Source of the DNA: a candidate division LCP-89 bacterium
GTDB lineage: Bacteria > Electryoneota > B3-LCP
Length of the DNA stretch: 40,751 bases
Direction: 5' to 3'
Assembly (NCBI GenBank): GCA_025774555.1
Contig: JALGVT010000024.1
Coordinates: 1 to 40,751 of the forward strand
Numbering within the stretch: the first letter of the stretch is position 1; each line of letters opens with the position of its first letter. The notes beneath the pieces are model-generated. The model was not told where the DNA came from. It did no database searches and was given only the letters and a program-made list of their open reading frames with translations. Made by a program: the position numbers and the translations under genes. Positions 8,047-17,228 of this stretch are shown one piece after another.

Positions 8047-8544
8047 ATGTTGGAAATTATCGGACATATTGTGTTCTATCTCGTGCTCGCCGCGGGTGTG
8101 CTATTAACGTCACTTGGCTTGTTCGGCACCTGGTTGATTCTCGCTGCCTGTGTGGTGTATGGATGGGCGACCGGCTTCAGCGATGTGACAGCGCAGCTAT
8201 TAGGGATTCTATTCCTGATTGCGGTGGCTCTGGAGGGCATCGAATTTCTCATGGCTGTTAAGCTGGCGGAAAGGATGGGAGCGAGCCGGAAAGCATCCTG
8301 GGCGGCAGTGGGCGGCACTATTATCGGCGGTATCATTGGCACTTCATTTCTGCCGATCATCGGATCACTGATCGGCGCGATGCTGGGAGCTTTCCTGGGC
8401 GCGACGCTTCTCGAGATGCTGCGAGGCAGTTCGCCTGACGTAATCGCCAAATCCGGCAGGGGCGCTTTAATCGGACGCGGTGGCGCGCTGATCATCAAGA
8501 CGACCGGCGCGATTGTGATGGTGGTTATCGCTTTAACTGCTTAA
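8047..8544 (+). CDS. DUF456 family membrane protein
   Basis: This small, very hydrophobic protein (165 residues from the ATG at 8047; an upstream TTG at 8041 is also possible) has the DUF456 pattern. There are two or three N-terminal membrane helices, then a pair of glycine-rich helical segments (AAVGGTIIGGIIGT and IGSLIGAMLGAFLGATLLE), a short charged link, and a last membrane helix. The glycine-zipper segments suggest tight helix packing in the inner membrane. The function of the family is not established. It opens the long operon and ends 6 bases before the DUF4159 gene, so it is probably co-transcribed with the envelope genes behind it. Confidence 0.85.
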   Translation: MLEIIGHIVFYLVLAAGVLLTSLGLFGTWLILAACVVYGWATGFSDVTAQLLGILFLIAVALEGIEFLMAVKLAERMGASRKASWAAVGGTIIGGIIGTSFLPIIGSLIGAMLGAFLGATLLEMLRGSSPDVIAKSGRGALIGRGGALIIKTTGAIVMVVIALTA

Positions 8545-8550
8545 GATACT

Positions 8551-9252
8551 ATGAATATGAAATATAAATTCACGATTATTATCATTGCCATCTGCGTTTC
8601 GATGACGGTCGCGGCACAAGAGCTGCCTGACCTCGATCTGTTCACCATCGGACGTATCCATTATGACGGCGGCGGCGATTGGTACAGCGATCCAACTTCG
8701 CTGCCTAACCTGCTGGAATTTGTGCAGAAAGAGACCGGGATACCGACAGCAGCTAAAGAAGTGATTGTTGAATTATCCGATCGGATGATCTTCAATCTGC
8801 CTTACCTGTATTTGACAGGACATGGCAGAATCACTTTTTCAGATGATGATGTGGTCAATCTGCGCAGACATCTGACGTCGGGCGGATTTCTGCATGTGGA
8901 TGATAATTACGGACTGGACGAACATTTCAGGCGGGAGATAAAAAAGGTGTTTCCTGATGAGGAGTTGGTAGAGATACCCTATTCTCATCCGATCTATCAC
9001 TGCCATTTCGATTTTCCGAACGGTCCGCCGAAAGTGCACGAGCACGACGGCAAACCGCCGCAGGGATTCGGCATTTTTTACGAAGGCAGACTGGTAGTCT
9101 ATTACACTTACGAATCCGATCTCGGTGACGGGTGGGAAGATGCGGACGTCCACAAGGATCCCGTAGAGATAAGAACTCAGGCGCTGCTGATGGGAGTCAA
9201 TATAATAGTCTTTGCGCTACGGCAGAGTGAAATATTGAATGCTGAAAAATGA
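8551..9252 (+). CDS. DUF4159 family exported protein
   Basis: This is a 233-residue protein with a signal peptide (hydrophobic residues about 6-22, ending TVAAQ; the ATG at 8557 is an equally good start). The rest is one DUF4159 domain: GRIHYDGGGDWYSDP, then LPYLYLTGHGRITFSDDDV, the segment GGFLHVDDNYG, a PYSHPIYHCHFDFP stretch, and a C-terminal YTYESDLGDGWED. The fold resembles glutamine-amidotransferase-like Rossmann domains, and the ordered Asp/His residues could bind a ligand or metal. No activity is established. In other bacteria this family sits with DUF4175 and MoxR/DUF58/VWA genes; here only DUF4175 is adjacent. Its stop overlaps the next start (ATGA), indicating translational coupling. 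Confidence 0.88.
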   Translation: MNMKYKFTIIIIAICVSMTVAAQELPDLDLFTIGRIHYDGGGDWYSDPTSLPNLLEFVQKETGIPTAAKEVIVELSDRMIFNLPYLYLTGHGRITFSDDDVVNLRRHLTSGGFLHVDDNYGLDEHFRREIKKVFPDEELVEIPYSHPIYHCHFDFPNGPPKVHEHDGKPPQGFGIFYEGRLVVYYTYESDLGDGWEDADVHKDPVEIRTQALLMGVNIIVFALRQSEILNAEK

Positions 9253-12200
9253 GCTGGGATAAGCAGATAAAATCACGGTTGTCCGAACTGCGGCGCAGGA
9301 TGCTGGGTTTGAAAATCCTCAGTGGAGCCTGGCGTTGTGGCGGTGGAGTTCTCGTTATTCTACTCATTGCGGGATTGCTGGAGACCGCACTGTTTCTCAA
9401 TCCCGGGATTCGAACTCTTCTCTTTTCAGGGTTATTGTCAGGCGGTTTTGTATTTATTAGCTTATGGATTCTCTTTCCCTTACTTAAACATTGGACAAAA
9501 CCGGCTTCGCATAAAAAACTGGCGCTGCTCTGGGGACGTTCATTATCGGGGATCAATGACCGACTCTTAAACGCGCTGCAGGTTTTCGAGAACCGCGACA
9601 GCGATAAAACCTCTCCTGAACTTGCTGAACTGGCGCTGACAGCGGTTGCAGACGAATTGAAGGATGCTTCTTTCGAGAAGGCGCTGGACCGCGCCGACGT
9701 GATCAGATCCCGCAAATGGACGATACGAGCAGTTGGAGTCTGGCTGGTCTTAATGCTCATCACGCAGGGATCGCTGATAGATGCTATGGGGCGCATCTTT
9801 CAACCGGGAGTGGATTTCCGTCCTCCTCCGCCTTTCTCGCTGGCGCTCAGAGACGTTCCTGCATTGATCGTGCGCGGGGAGCCGCTCAATGTTGCTATAA
9901 GCGGCAAAGGACTGCTGCCAGAAGCGGTAAATGTTAGTTTTATAGAAGAGGGCTCTGATCCGCTGAACTTACTGGCTGAATTCGACAGTTCAGGTGCGGC
10001 AAGAGCCAGTTACGACAATCCACAGAATGATCTTAAGGTATTCGCCTACAGCGAGGAAATTTTCAGCGATACCGCGCTGGTCGAGGTTAAGGCACGCCCG
10101 TTTATAAAAGAACTGCAGGTACGCTGGTTTCCTCCGGCGTACAGTAAGCTGCCAACCGGATCATCCATCGGCAAACGGGGCGACGTGGCGGCTTTAAAAG
10201 GCAGCCGGGTCAGATTATCATTTACCGCTGACCGTGAAATAGAAACGGCGCAGCTCGTCATCTTCAATGACGCCAATCCCTATCAGCCGTGTAAACTGAC
10301 GATGGAGATCAATGAATGCGAAGCCTCGGAAGAATTCACACTGCTCAAGAGCGGTCATTATAACATCATTTTCGAGGACCGGGATGGAATCCTGAATGCC
10401 GAACCGGTGGATTACAATCTCTGGCCCATCCGAGACGAATACCCCGCAATCAGCTTTTTCTATCCACCGCCGGACGCCGAATTGAACGAATCGCTGCTGG
10501 CGCCCATTAAAGCCGGCGCGCGGGATGATTTCGCCATCTCGAAGGTGCGCCTGGGAAGGTATCTCGCTAAAGGCGGCATTGAAGATTCAACGGATAAGAT
10601 TCAGTTCGATTGGCAGGATATCACCTTTGAATCCTTCGATGACGGCACATCGCTCATCGACCTGCTTTTCGATCTAAATGACATGAACCTGCTGCCGGGA
10701 GACCATATCCTCTATAAACTTCAGGCGTGGGACAACGACCGGATTTCAGGTCCGAAGAAGGCTGAAACTCCCGTCCAGCGGCTTCGCTTTCCAACCCTTG
10801 AAGAGATCTTCACCCGCATGGAAGAGGGCTATTCCGATCAGGTTGAAGATATTTCAGAAACACTGGAACGTTCCCGGATGTTGAAGGAAGATTTAGAAGC
10901 ATTGCGTGAGGAATTGAAGCGCAATCCTGATCTGTCCTGGGAAGAGAAGAAAAACGTGGAGGAGATGCTCAAGCATCAGCAGGAGATGGCGGAGCAGGCA
11001 TCTCAGATGGCGCAGAAGATCGAGGAGATGATTTCTAAACTTGAAGAGAACAGTCTGCTATCTCCGGAAACCCTGGAAAAGTACACGGAGCTTCAGCAGA
11101 TGCTTTCGGAAATCATGACACCTGAACTGATGGAGGCGATGCAGAGGCTGCAGGATGCGTTAAAACAGCAGGATCCGGAACAGTTGCGCCGCGCCGTTGA
11201 GGAGTTCAGCATCAACCAGGAAGAGTTTTTAGATAAGATGGAGAAGACGCTGAATATCTTAAAGCAGCTGCAGATGGAGATGAAACTGGATGAATTAGCC
11301 AAGCGCGCAGAAGAGCTGCTTAAGAAGCAGAAAGCCATCAATGAAGCGTTAGACGATTCGAGCGGCGAGAGCGGTTCCAGACCTGAGGAGGCTCAGGCGG
11401 AAAAGGATCTCCAGGAAGAAATGGAAGCCTTCGAGAAGGAGTTCGCTGAAGTTCAGGAGATGCTGAAAGAATATCAGCATAACCCTGAAGATGAAATGAA
11501 AGCCGCTCAACAGCTCCTGGATGAAGAGCAATTTCCTGAACAGATGGGATCGATGTCCGAGAGTTTGGAGCAGGGGGACGATCAATCCGCTAAACAGCAG
11601 GGTGAAAAGCTGCAAAACAGTCTTGCCAAGCTATCTGAGATGATGAAGCGAGCGAAAGAACAGATGATCAATTCAGCGAAATCCGATCTGGCAGAAGCGC
11701 TGAAGAAGATATCTCATGATCTGCTCTCGCTATCATTCCAGCAGGAAGATCTGCTGGATAAATCCAATTCACTGAACAAAGCAAGTTCAAGATTCCGCAG
11801 CCTGGCTCAGGAACAACAGACTTTGAAGAATCATCTCGAAAAAACTGCGGAAGATCTCTTTGATTTATCGCAGAAGAGTTTCTTTATCACGCCAAAGATC
11901 GGCGGAGCTATCGAACAAGCTTTTGGAGGGATGGATCAGGCGCTATCGGGATATACAGCACGCACACCGAGGTCGGTTTCACGACAGCAGCAGAATGCCA
12001 TGGGAGGATTGAACAGCGCAGTGATGGAGATCGGCGAGTCTTTGGATCAGATGAGTTCATCCTCTTCATCCACCGGCTTTGCCGAGATGATGGAGCAGTT
12101 GTCCAACATGTCCGGCATGCAGTCTCAGATCAACCAGGGGACGATGACGCTGCTGCCCGGAGGAACCAATCCGGGACAGATGACGATGGAACAGCAGGCT

Positions 12201-12623
12201 GCCATGAGCCGTCTGGCAGCGGAACAGGAAGCGCTGCGTCAACAGATGGAGAACTGGTCGCAATCGAACCAGGAACTGTCGGGGATGCTGGGACGGCTGG
12301 GAGAACTGAGCAAGGAGATGCAGGAGGTCGTCAACGACCTGAAAAACCGGCAGGTGGATCAGAGGACTTTAAAGAGGCAGGAACGCATCCTGCGCCGCCT
12401 CTTAGATGCGCAGAAATCGGTAAGGGAAAGGGAATTCCGCCGGGAAAGGCTGTCCAGAACAGCCGAGGCGCCGTTATTTAATCCATCTCCGGATGAGCTG
12501 GAATTATCATTGACGCCCGATGAAGTGCGCGAGAGACTACTGCGCGCGCTCCGTGAGGGTTATACTCGCGATTACCAACAGTTGATCAGGAACTACTTCG
12601 ATGCGCTGTCACGTGAAAACTGA
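9249..12623 (+). CDS. DUF4175 family membrane protein with long coiled coil
   Basis: A 1124-residue protein. Two membrane helices near the N-terminus (about 31-50 and 58-80) and a third near 158-175 anchor it. Residues about 190-510 look like periplasmic beta-rich domains (repeated Pro-aromatic strands such as WFPPAYSKLP and FYPPPDAELN). Residues about 510-1100 are rich in Glu, Gln, Met and Lys and form long heptad-repeat coiled coils, ending in an Arg/Glu-rich tail. This matches DUF4175 architecture; the function is unknown. The domain order suggests a rod-like periplasmic or scaffold protein. It is coupled to DUF4159 by a 4-base overlap and to the TPR gene immediately behind, so the three products probably form one envelope assembly. 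Confidence 0.85.
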   Translation: MSWDKQIKSRLSELRRRMLGLKILSGAWRCGGGVLVILLIAGLLETALFLNPGIRTLLFSGLLSGGFVFISLWILFPLLKHWTKPASHKKLALLWGRSLSGINDRLLNALQVFENRDSDKTSPELAELALTAVADELKDASFEKALDRADVIRSRKWTIRAVGVWLVLMLITQGSLIDAMGRIFQPGVDFRPPPPFSLALRDVPALIVRGEPLNVAISGKGLLPEAVNVSFIEEGSDPLNLLAEFDSSGAARASYDNPQNDLKVFAYSEEIFSDTALVEVKARPFIKELQVRWFPPAYSKLPTGSSIGKRGDVAALKGSRVRLSFTADREIETAQLVIFNDANPYQPCKLTMEINECEASEEFTLLKSGHYNIIFEDRDGILNAEPVDYNLWPIRDEYPAISFFYPPPDAELNESLLAPIKAGARDDFAISKVRLGRYLAKGGIEDSTDKIQFDWQDITFESFDDGTSLIDLLFDLNDMNLLPGDHILYKLQAWDNDRISGPKKAETPVQRLRFPTLEEIFTRMEEGYSDQVEDISETLERSRMLKEDLEALREELKRNPDLSWEEKKNVEEMLKHQQEMAEQASQMAQKIEEMISKLEENSLLSPETLEKYTELQQMLSEIMTPELMEAMQRLQDALKQQDPEQLRRAVEEFSINQEEFLDKMEKTLNILKQLQMEMKLDELAKRAEELLKKQKAINEALDDSSGESGSRPEEAQAEKDLQEEMEAFEKEFAEVQEMLKEYQHNPEDEMKAAQQLLDEEQFPEQMGSMSESLEQGDDQSAKQQGEKLQNSLAKLSEMMKRAKEQMINSAKSDLAEALKKISHDLLSLSFQQEDLLDKSNSLNKASSRFRSLAQEQQTLKNHLEKTAEDLFDLSQKSFFITPKIGGAIEQAFGGMDQALSGYTARTPRSVSRQQQNAMGGLNSAVMEIGESLDQMSSSSSSTGFAEMMEQLSNMSGMQSQINQGTMTLLPGGTNPGQMTMEQQAAMSRLAAEQEALRQQMENWSQSNQELSGMLGRLGELSKEMQEVVNDLKNRQVDQRTLKRQERILRRLLDAQKSVREREFRRERLSRTAEAPLFNPSPDELELSLTPDEVRERLLRALREGYTRDYQQLIRNYFDALSREN

Positions 12624-12624
12624 T

Positions 12625-14502
12625 ATGTTCAAATATATTTTCTTTGCATTCTGGCTGCTTGCGGGCAATGCGTTCGGACAGGTTTTTGATCTGCCTCCCT
12701 CGCTGCCGCTTGATCTGCACCGGGCTCTGGATAATGAAACGCGCCGAATCCAGCGAAGCGCCGGACAGTTGGAAAATCGGGGAGAATATGAAAAAGCGCT
12801 CGATCTGTACTTTGAGATATATCACCGCTTCCCGCAATATAATCCCTTCTACGAGGGTATCATTCGCTGTTTTGCAGCTCTCGGCAAGCATGAAGAAGGT
12901 TTAGTGTGGGTTGATTCTCTGCGGACTGATGTGCTTCAGAACGCACGTCCCGCAGATTTGACGGCTATGGAGAGAGATCGCTTAGGCAATTATATCGTCG
13001 ATGGGGGACGTTTTGCCGGGAAGATTGGAAACAGCAGTGAAGCGTTAAAACGGTGGGAGGAAATATACCAGATTCCGAACCTGACTTCCGCCCCTTATTA
13101 CAGGCTCTTCAACGCCATGATCGACATCCGCTACCCTGAAGGCTTGGAAGAGATGGCAAAAAAAGCCCGCAAGGCAACCGGCGATCCTTCTCTGCTGGTA
13201 ACTTCGCTCGCCGGGTTTTATACCTCACAGGGGCGCGTGGATGCCGCCATCAGGGAATGGCTTCTATTGATGGAACTGCAGCCGCGCCAGGCGGAAAACA
13301 TCAAGCAGCGCATCTTAGGTCTGCCTGAGGATGAAAACAGCCGGGAGCAGATCGAATCCAGCTTGAAAGCGGGATTGTCAAAACCGGCGATTAAGTTGAA
13401 TGTGGTTGAGCTTTTAGGGGCGTTTTATTTCCGCAGCCGCCAATGGGAAGACGCCTATGAACAGGTGATGTTAGCTGACCAGATCGGCGGCAATTCAGGG
13501 CTGGCGATGCTCACCTTTGCTGAAAACCTCATAACCGAAGGCGAAGACAAGCTGGCGCTGCACGTGCTCGGCGATTTGCGGAAATCGCATGAAGCGCTTT
13601 CAAGTGCCGTCAGAGGGTTATTAGCGCAGGCTAAAGCATTAGAGTCAACAGGTTCTTTTGTGGAAGCAGATTCGGTGTTCAGCCGGTTGACAACATCATC
13701 CAATCTTAGAACTTCCCAGGGACAGGAAGCTCTTATTCTACAGGCGAAGATGCGTCTCAACCAATTGAAGGAGCCGGGAAAAGCCAGAAAACTGCTCGAA
13801 AATGCTTTGCAGCAACAGCCGCGTATGCGGAACTCTGGTGAAGCGGCTCTACTGATCGGAGACACATATCTGGCACAACGAAAGTTAGCGGACGCCAGCC
13901 GAATCTATAATGAAGCAGCAACCGGACGGTACGGCAGGCAGCCTTTACTGCAATCACGTGCTCTGGTCAACGCCGCGCTGGTGGATTTTTATTCAGGTGA
14001 TTATGAGCGGGCGGCGGATCGCTTCAATGAAGCGTCTCAGAAAAGCCCGAATGGAACTCTGACCAATAACGCGCTTGATATGTTAGAGTTGCTGCGCTTC
14101 GGTAAATCTGATTCTACCCTGTTAGCAGTTTATGCTGATGCGGAATTATACCTTAGAATAGGAAATGAATCGAAGGCGGAATCGCTATTCACCGAGGCAG
14201 CAGAGAATGGCAGGGAAAACGATCTCACTGAACGAGCGCGCTTGAAACTTGCTCAGATAATGATGAAATCTGACAGGGTTGAAGAGGCGGTTCAGATTCT
14301 CCTCGCAACGATAGAACTGGATCCCGAAAGTTTGCGCGCACCGTCTATCCTGCTAAAGTTAGGTAAGATACATCAAAACGATATAAATGACCCCGTTGGG
14401 GCTGTGAAATACTACGAAAAAATACTGATTGATTATCCAGAATCCCTGCAAGTCAACGAGGCGAGAAAACGGCTGCGGGAGATTGAATCACCAGAAACAT
14501 AG
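12625..14502 (+). CDS. Exported tetratricopeptide-repeat protein
   Basis: I place the start at the ATG at 12625, one base after the DUF4175 stop, because it gives a clean signal peptide (MFKYIFFAFWLLAGNAFGQ). An in-frame ATG at 12601 would add eight residues. The mature part (about 605 residues) is helical and full of TPR units, for example YEKALDLYFEIYHRFPQYNPFY near the N-terminus and PVGAVKYYEKILIDYPES at the C-terminus. Such proteins act as protein-protein scaffolds, here in the periplasm. Its position after DUF4159 and DUF4175 suggests it binds them; that is inference. Confidence 0.85.
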   Translation: MFKYIFFAFWLLAGNAFGQVFDLPPSLPLDLHRALDNETRRIQRSAGQLENRGEYEKALDLYFEIYHRFPQYNPFYEGIIRCFAALGKHEEGLVWVDSLRTDVLQNARPADLTAMERDRLGNYIVDGGRFAGKIGNSSEALKRWEEIYQIPNLTSAPYYRLFNAMIDIRYPEGLEEMAKKARKATGDPSLLVTSLAGFYTSQGRVDAAIREWLLLMELQPRQAENIKQRILGLPEDENSREQIESSLKAGLSKPAIKLNVVELLGAFYFRSRQWEDAYEQVMLADQIGGNSGLAMLTFAENLITEGEDKLALHVLGDLRKSHEALSSAVRGLLAQAKALESTGSFVEADSVFSRLTTSSNLRTSQGQEALILQAKMRLNQLKEPGKARKLLENALQQQPRMRNSGEAALLIGDTYLAQRKLADASRIYNEAATGRYGRQPLLQSRALVNAALVDFYSGDYERAADRFNEASQKSPNGTLTNNALDMLELLRFGKSDSTLLAVYADAELYLRIGNESKAESLFTEAAENGRENDLTERARLKLAQIMMKSDRVEEAVQILLATIELDPESLRAPSILLKLGKIHQNDINDPVGAVKYYEKILIDYPESLQVNEARKRLREIESPET

Positions 14503-14517
14503 GAGTAACAAAATAAG

Positions 14518-14805
14518 ATGCCCACCTACGAATATCTTTGTATGGATTGCGGATTCAAGTTTGAAGAATTCCAGAGTATTGCGGCTGAACCTCTGCACGT
14601 CTGCCCGAAGTGTAAAGGGAACAGCGTGCGGCGGCTTATTTCGGGCGGCGGTGGAATCATCTTCAAAGGGCATGGTTTCTATCAGACGGATTATAAGAAT
14701 AAATCCTTTGCAGAACCAAGCCATCCTACTAAGGAGGCGATGAAAGCCAAATCTGAGGCTGCTGAAAACCCAAAAAAGAGTGAGGACGCAAAGAAAAAGA
14801 CCTAA
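14518..14805 (+). CDS. FmdB-family zinc-ribbon protein
   Basis: A 95-residue protein beginning MPTYEYLCMDCG, the signature of the FmdB/CxxC putative regulatory family. Cys8 and Cys11 pair with Cys29 and Cys32 (CPKC) to form a zinc ribbon, followed by a Gly-rich segment and the usual GHGFYQTDY. The C-terminal 30 residues are a charged Lys/Glu/Ala tail. A strong AGGAG site lies 11 bases upstream. The role of the family is uncertain; members are often called regulators without proof. It ends directly against the next start codon. Confidence 0.9.
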   Translation: MPTYEYLCMDCGFKFEEFQSIAAEPLHVCPKCKGNSVRRLISGGGGIIFKGHGFYQTDYKNKSFAEPSHPTKEAMKAKSEAAENPKKSEDAKKKT

Positions 14806-15654
14806 ATGCCTGATTTCGATAAAAAACCCGAAGGGAATGACGTCGAAGAACGACCCTATTATCCGCCGCCTAATGAAACTGTATTGGTATTAGCGGCAAC
14901 GCTGGCTTTGGCTTTGATCGGAGGAGCCTTTTTGATTAATCTTGGCAAAGTTGGAGCCGTTCTTATTGAATCCCTTTTTATTTTACCGCCGCTGCTGTAT
15001 TTAAAATATAGAGGTTATCCGATTGCTCGGTGTCTGCGCTGGAATAAGATTTCGCAGCAGCAGGTATTCATTGCCGTTCTGATCGGATTATCGCTTATCG
15101 TTCTGTTGGATGAGTTCGACCGCATTATCACCTTCTTCTTTCCGCTGCCCGCTGAAGCGGTCACTGCCTTAGATGAATTTCTTCAGATGGAGAGTTGGAC
15201 TGATTATCTCTTCGTCTGGGTTGGGGCTGTTTTCGCCGCGGCGATCTGCGAAGAATCACTATTCAGAGGATTCGTTCAGTTATCCCTGGAGGCATACGGC
15301 AGTATTACCAAGGCTATTCTCTTAGGCGCACTGCTTTTTGCCATCGCACATTTCAATCCCTGGTGGATGGTTCAAATATTGATTTTAGGTGTATTCCTTG
15401 GATACCTTTCATGGCGCGCTAACAGCGTCTTGCCAACGATGGTCATTCATGCTCTGTACAACGGAGTTGCTTTATTACTTACAAACACGCAGGATGAAAG
15501 CGAATGGAGCTGGTACACAAGCGGGGATCATGTTTCGCTGAGCGTTTTGATCGCAGCCGCGGCTCTGCTTTTTATCAGCATGAAGATATTCCACCGCCAG
15601 ACTGAAGGGACTTTTTCTATTAAAAAGGACGTCAATGAGACAGCCGCGAGTTAA
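14806..15654 (+). CDS. CPBP-family intramembrane protease
   Basis: This 282-residue membrane protein is of the Rce1/CaaX-like (ABI, CPBP) type. After a short Pro-rich cytoplasmic start there are about seven or eight membrane helices. The three conserved family motifs are present: EESLFRG (Glu149, Glu150, Arg154), FAIAHF (His182) and IHALYNG (His215, Asn219). These residues form the glutamate-activated water site of Rce1-type proteases. The substrate is unknown. The start codon directly follows the FmdB stop codon, and the gene overlaps the SpoIID gene by 20 bases. Confidence 0.9.
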   Translation: MPDFDKKPEGNDVEERPYYPPPNETVLVLAATLALALIGGAFLINLGKVGAVLIESLFILPPLLYLKYRGYPIARCLRWNKISQQQVFIAVLIGLSLIVLLDEFDRIITFFFPLPAEAVTALDEFLQMESWTDYLFVWVGAVFAAAICEESLFRGFVQLSLEAYGSITKAILLGALLFAIAHFNPWWMVQILILGVFLGYLSWRANSVLPTMVIHALYNGVALLLTNTQDESEWSWYTSGDHVSLSVLIAAAALLFISMKIFHRQTEGTFSIKKDVNETAAS

Positions 15655-17152
15655 AATTGCCGTCGTTTCAGGACAGAATCGTTTGCTAATTGGATCAGAT
15701 TCAGCGATGCAGATTGCGGGTGTGCAGAACGATTCGCCCGTTTTGTCCAGCGGTAGTATTGAGATAGAGATCGACAAGGCGGAACCAGCGCCGCTTGAGG
15801 AGTGGCTCTGGTGCGGCAAGTATTTCAGGAAAGAGGAAGCAGCGAACCACTGTGTCAAGTTAGCGTCGAAAGGGATCGAGTCGAGGCTGTGGGAGGTCGG
15901 CTTGAATCCGGTTAAAGGCGAATGGAGTCACAGGGAATACCGACTCCTCGTCCGCCTACATGATGAAGCGGCAGATAAGCGAGAGTTACTGCACAACATA
16001 GAAGAGGTATTTCCTGAGATCGTGCCCGTTGAAATACAGCTTCCAACTGAACGTCCTTCTTTTATAATTAATCTCAAAGACAGCAGTGGACGGGAAACGC
16101 GAATTGAGAAAGCGTTCAGTCTAAACGCTGATTCCCCGCTGCAGATACTTGAAGCTCCGGTCGGCGAAGGATTTCACTGGCAGCATTTTGAAAACCTTGA
16201 ATTTGAAGATTCCATCTGGGTCGATATGGGTATTGATGGCAAGCTTTGCTGTGGAGTTGAAATTGATATCGAGGACTACTTAACCTCGGTGAACTCATCA
16301 GAAATGCCGGCAGATTCACCGCAGGAATTCCTGAAAGCTCAGGTTGTGGCGGCAAGATCATGGCTCTTAGCGAACTGGGGGAGTCATCATCCGGGTGAAC
16401 CCTATACGATCTGTGGCGGTGATCATTGTCAGTGTTATTATGGTCCTTCCCGCATTCGTGAATCTTCTAAAGCGGCTGTTAACAACACCAGAGGCGAACT
16501 TCTCATGTATGACGGCACGGTCTGTGACGCCAGATATGCCAAGACCTGCGGCGGTATGACCGAACCTGCTGCCAATGTCTGGAGCTTTTCTGAGGAACCC
16601 TATCTGGGTCATATCAGGGATCTGCCCGGAGAGAAAGCAGTCGATTTTTCCGATGAAAACAAATTCCGTGAATTCCAGCAGAGAAACGAGCCGGTAGATT
16701 CTTGTTGTGCTCCGGGTTATGCGGAACTAAAGGGCAGACTGGCTGAGCTGGCAGAGCTGTACCGGTGGGATGAAAGTCTCAGCAATGGAGAATTATCGGC
16801 AATTATCCTGAATAAAACAGGGATTGATCCCGGCAGGATACTGAACCTCATCCCCGGGATACGCGGGCAATCAGGAAGACTGATAGAGTTGTATATAATC
16901 GGTGAGAACGCTGAGCTGTCACTCAGTCCCGAACTCGAAATCCGCCGTGTGTTGAGTCAAACTCACCTGCCCAGTTCCGCCTTCTGGATTGAAAGAACGG
17001 ATAGTGATGGGTTCATCTTTCACGGATTGGGATGGGGACATGGTGTGGGTTTATGCCAGATGGGCGCAGTCTCGTTGGCGGCGCGAGGCATGGGTCATAA
17101 ATCAATTTTAGCTCACTATTTCCCGAATACAAGCATTCAAAAGATTTATTGA
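15635..17152 (+). CDS. SpoIID/LytB-domain protein
   Basis: A 505-residue protein. Residues about 205-330 and 400-505 carry the SpoIID/LytB pattern: DYLTSVNSSEMP (with Glu223 at the position of the SpoIID catalytic Glu), LKAQVVAARSW, the Cys-rich CGGDHCQCYYG, the motif YAKTCGGMTEPAANVW, and the C-terminal GWGHGVGLCQMGA (466-478). SpoIID cleaves glycan strands lacking stem peptides in spore-forming Firmicutes; homologues in diderms are of unknown role in cell-wall remodelling. Unlike most of these, I see no signal peptide or membrane helix at the N-terminus (MRQPRVKIAVVSGQNR). A good AAGGA site precedes the ATG, so the start is credible. It could be exported another way or act in the cytoplasm. 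Confidence 0.88.
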   Translation: MRQPRVKIAVVSGQNRLLIGSDSAMQIAGVQNDSPVLSSGSIEIEIDKAEPAPLEEWLWCGKYFRKEEAANHCVKLASKGIESRLWEVGLNPVKGEWSHREYRLLVRLHDEAADKRELLHNIEEVFPEIVPVEIQLPTERPSFIINLKDSSGRETRIEKAFSLNADSPLQILEAPVGEGFHWQHFENLEFEDSIWVDMGIDGKLCCGVEIDIEDYLTSVNSSEMPADSPQEFLKAQVVAARSWLLANWGSHHPGEPYTICGGDHCQCYYGPSRIRESSKAAVNNTRGELLMYDGTVCDARYAKTCGGMTEPAANVWSFSEEPYLGHIRDLPGEKAVDFSDENKFREFQQRNEPVDSCCAPGYAELKGRLAELAELYRWDESLSNGELSAIILNKTGIDPGRILNLIPGIRGQSGRLIELYIIGENAELSLSPELEIRRVLSQTHLPSSAFWIERTDSDGFIFHGLGWGHGVGLCQMGAVSLAARGMGHKSILAHYFPNTSIQKIY

Positions 17153-17228
17153 TTTTCTGTGAATACAGTCTTATCTTTATGAGACTGCGATAAAACCAGT
17201 AAATCGTCCAGAGAAACATCGCCAAATC

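Noticed and set aside
14391..14401. CCCCGTTGGGG inside the TPR gene, same core as the hairpin at 3941-3953
   Set aside because: It encodes part of a normal TPR unit (NDPVGAVKYYE), so it is explained by coding needs and is probably coincidence.
17165..17195. Weak hairpin (CAGTCT/AGACTG) between the SpoIID and plsC genes as a terminator
   Set aside because: The stem is only 6 bp with a long loop and no T-run, so the operon is not considered interrupted here.
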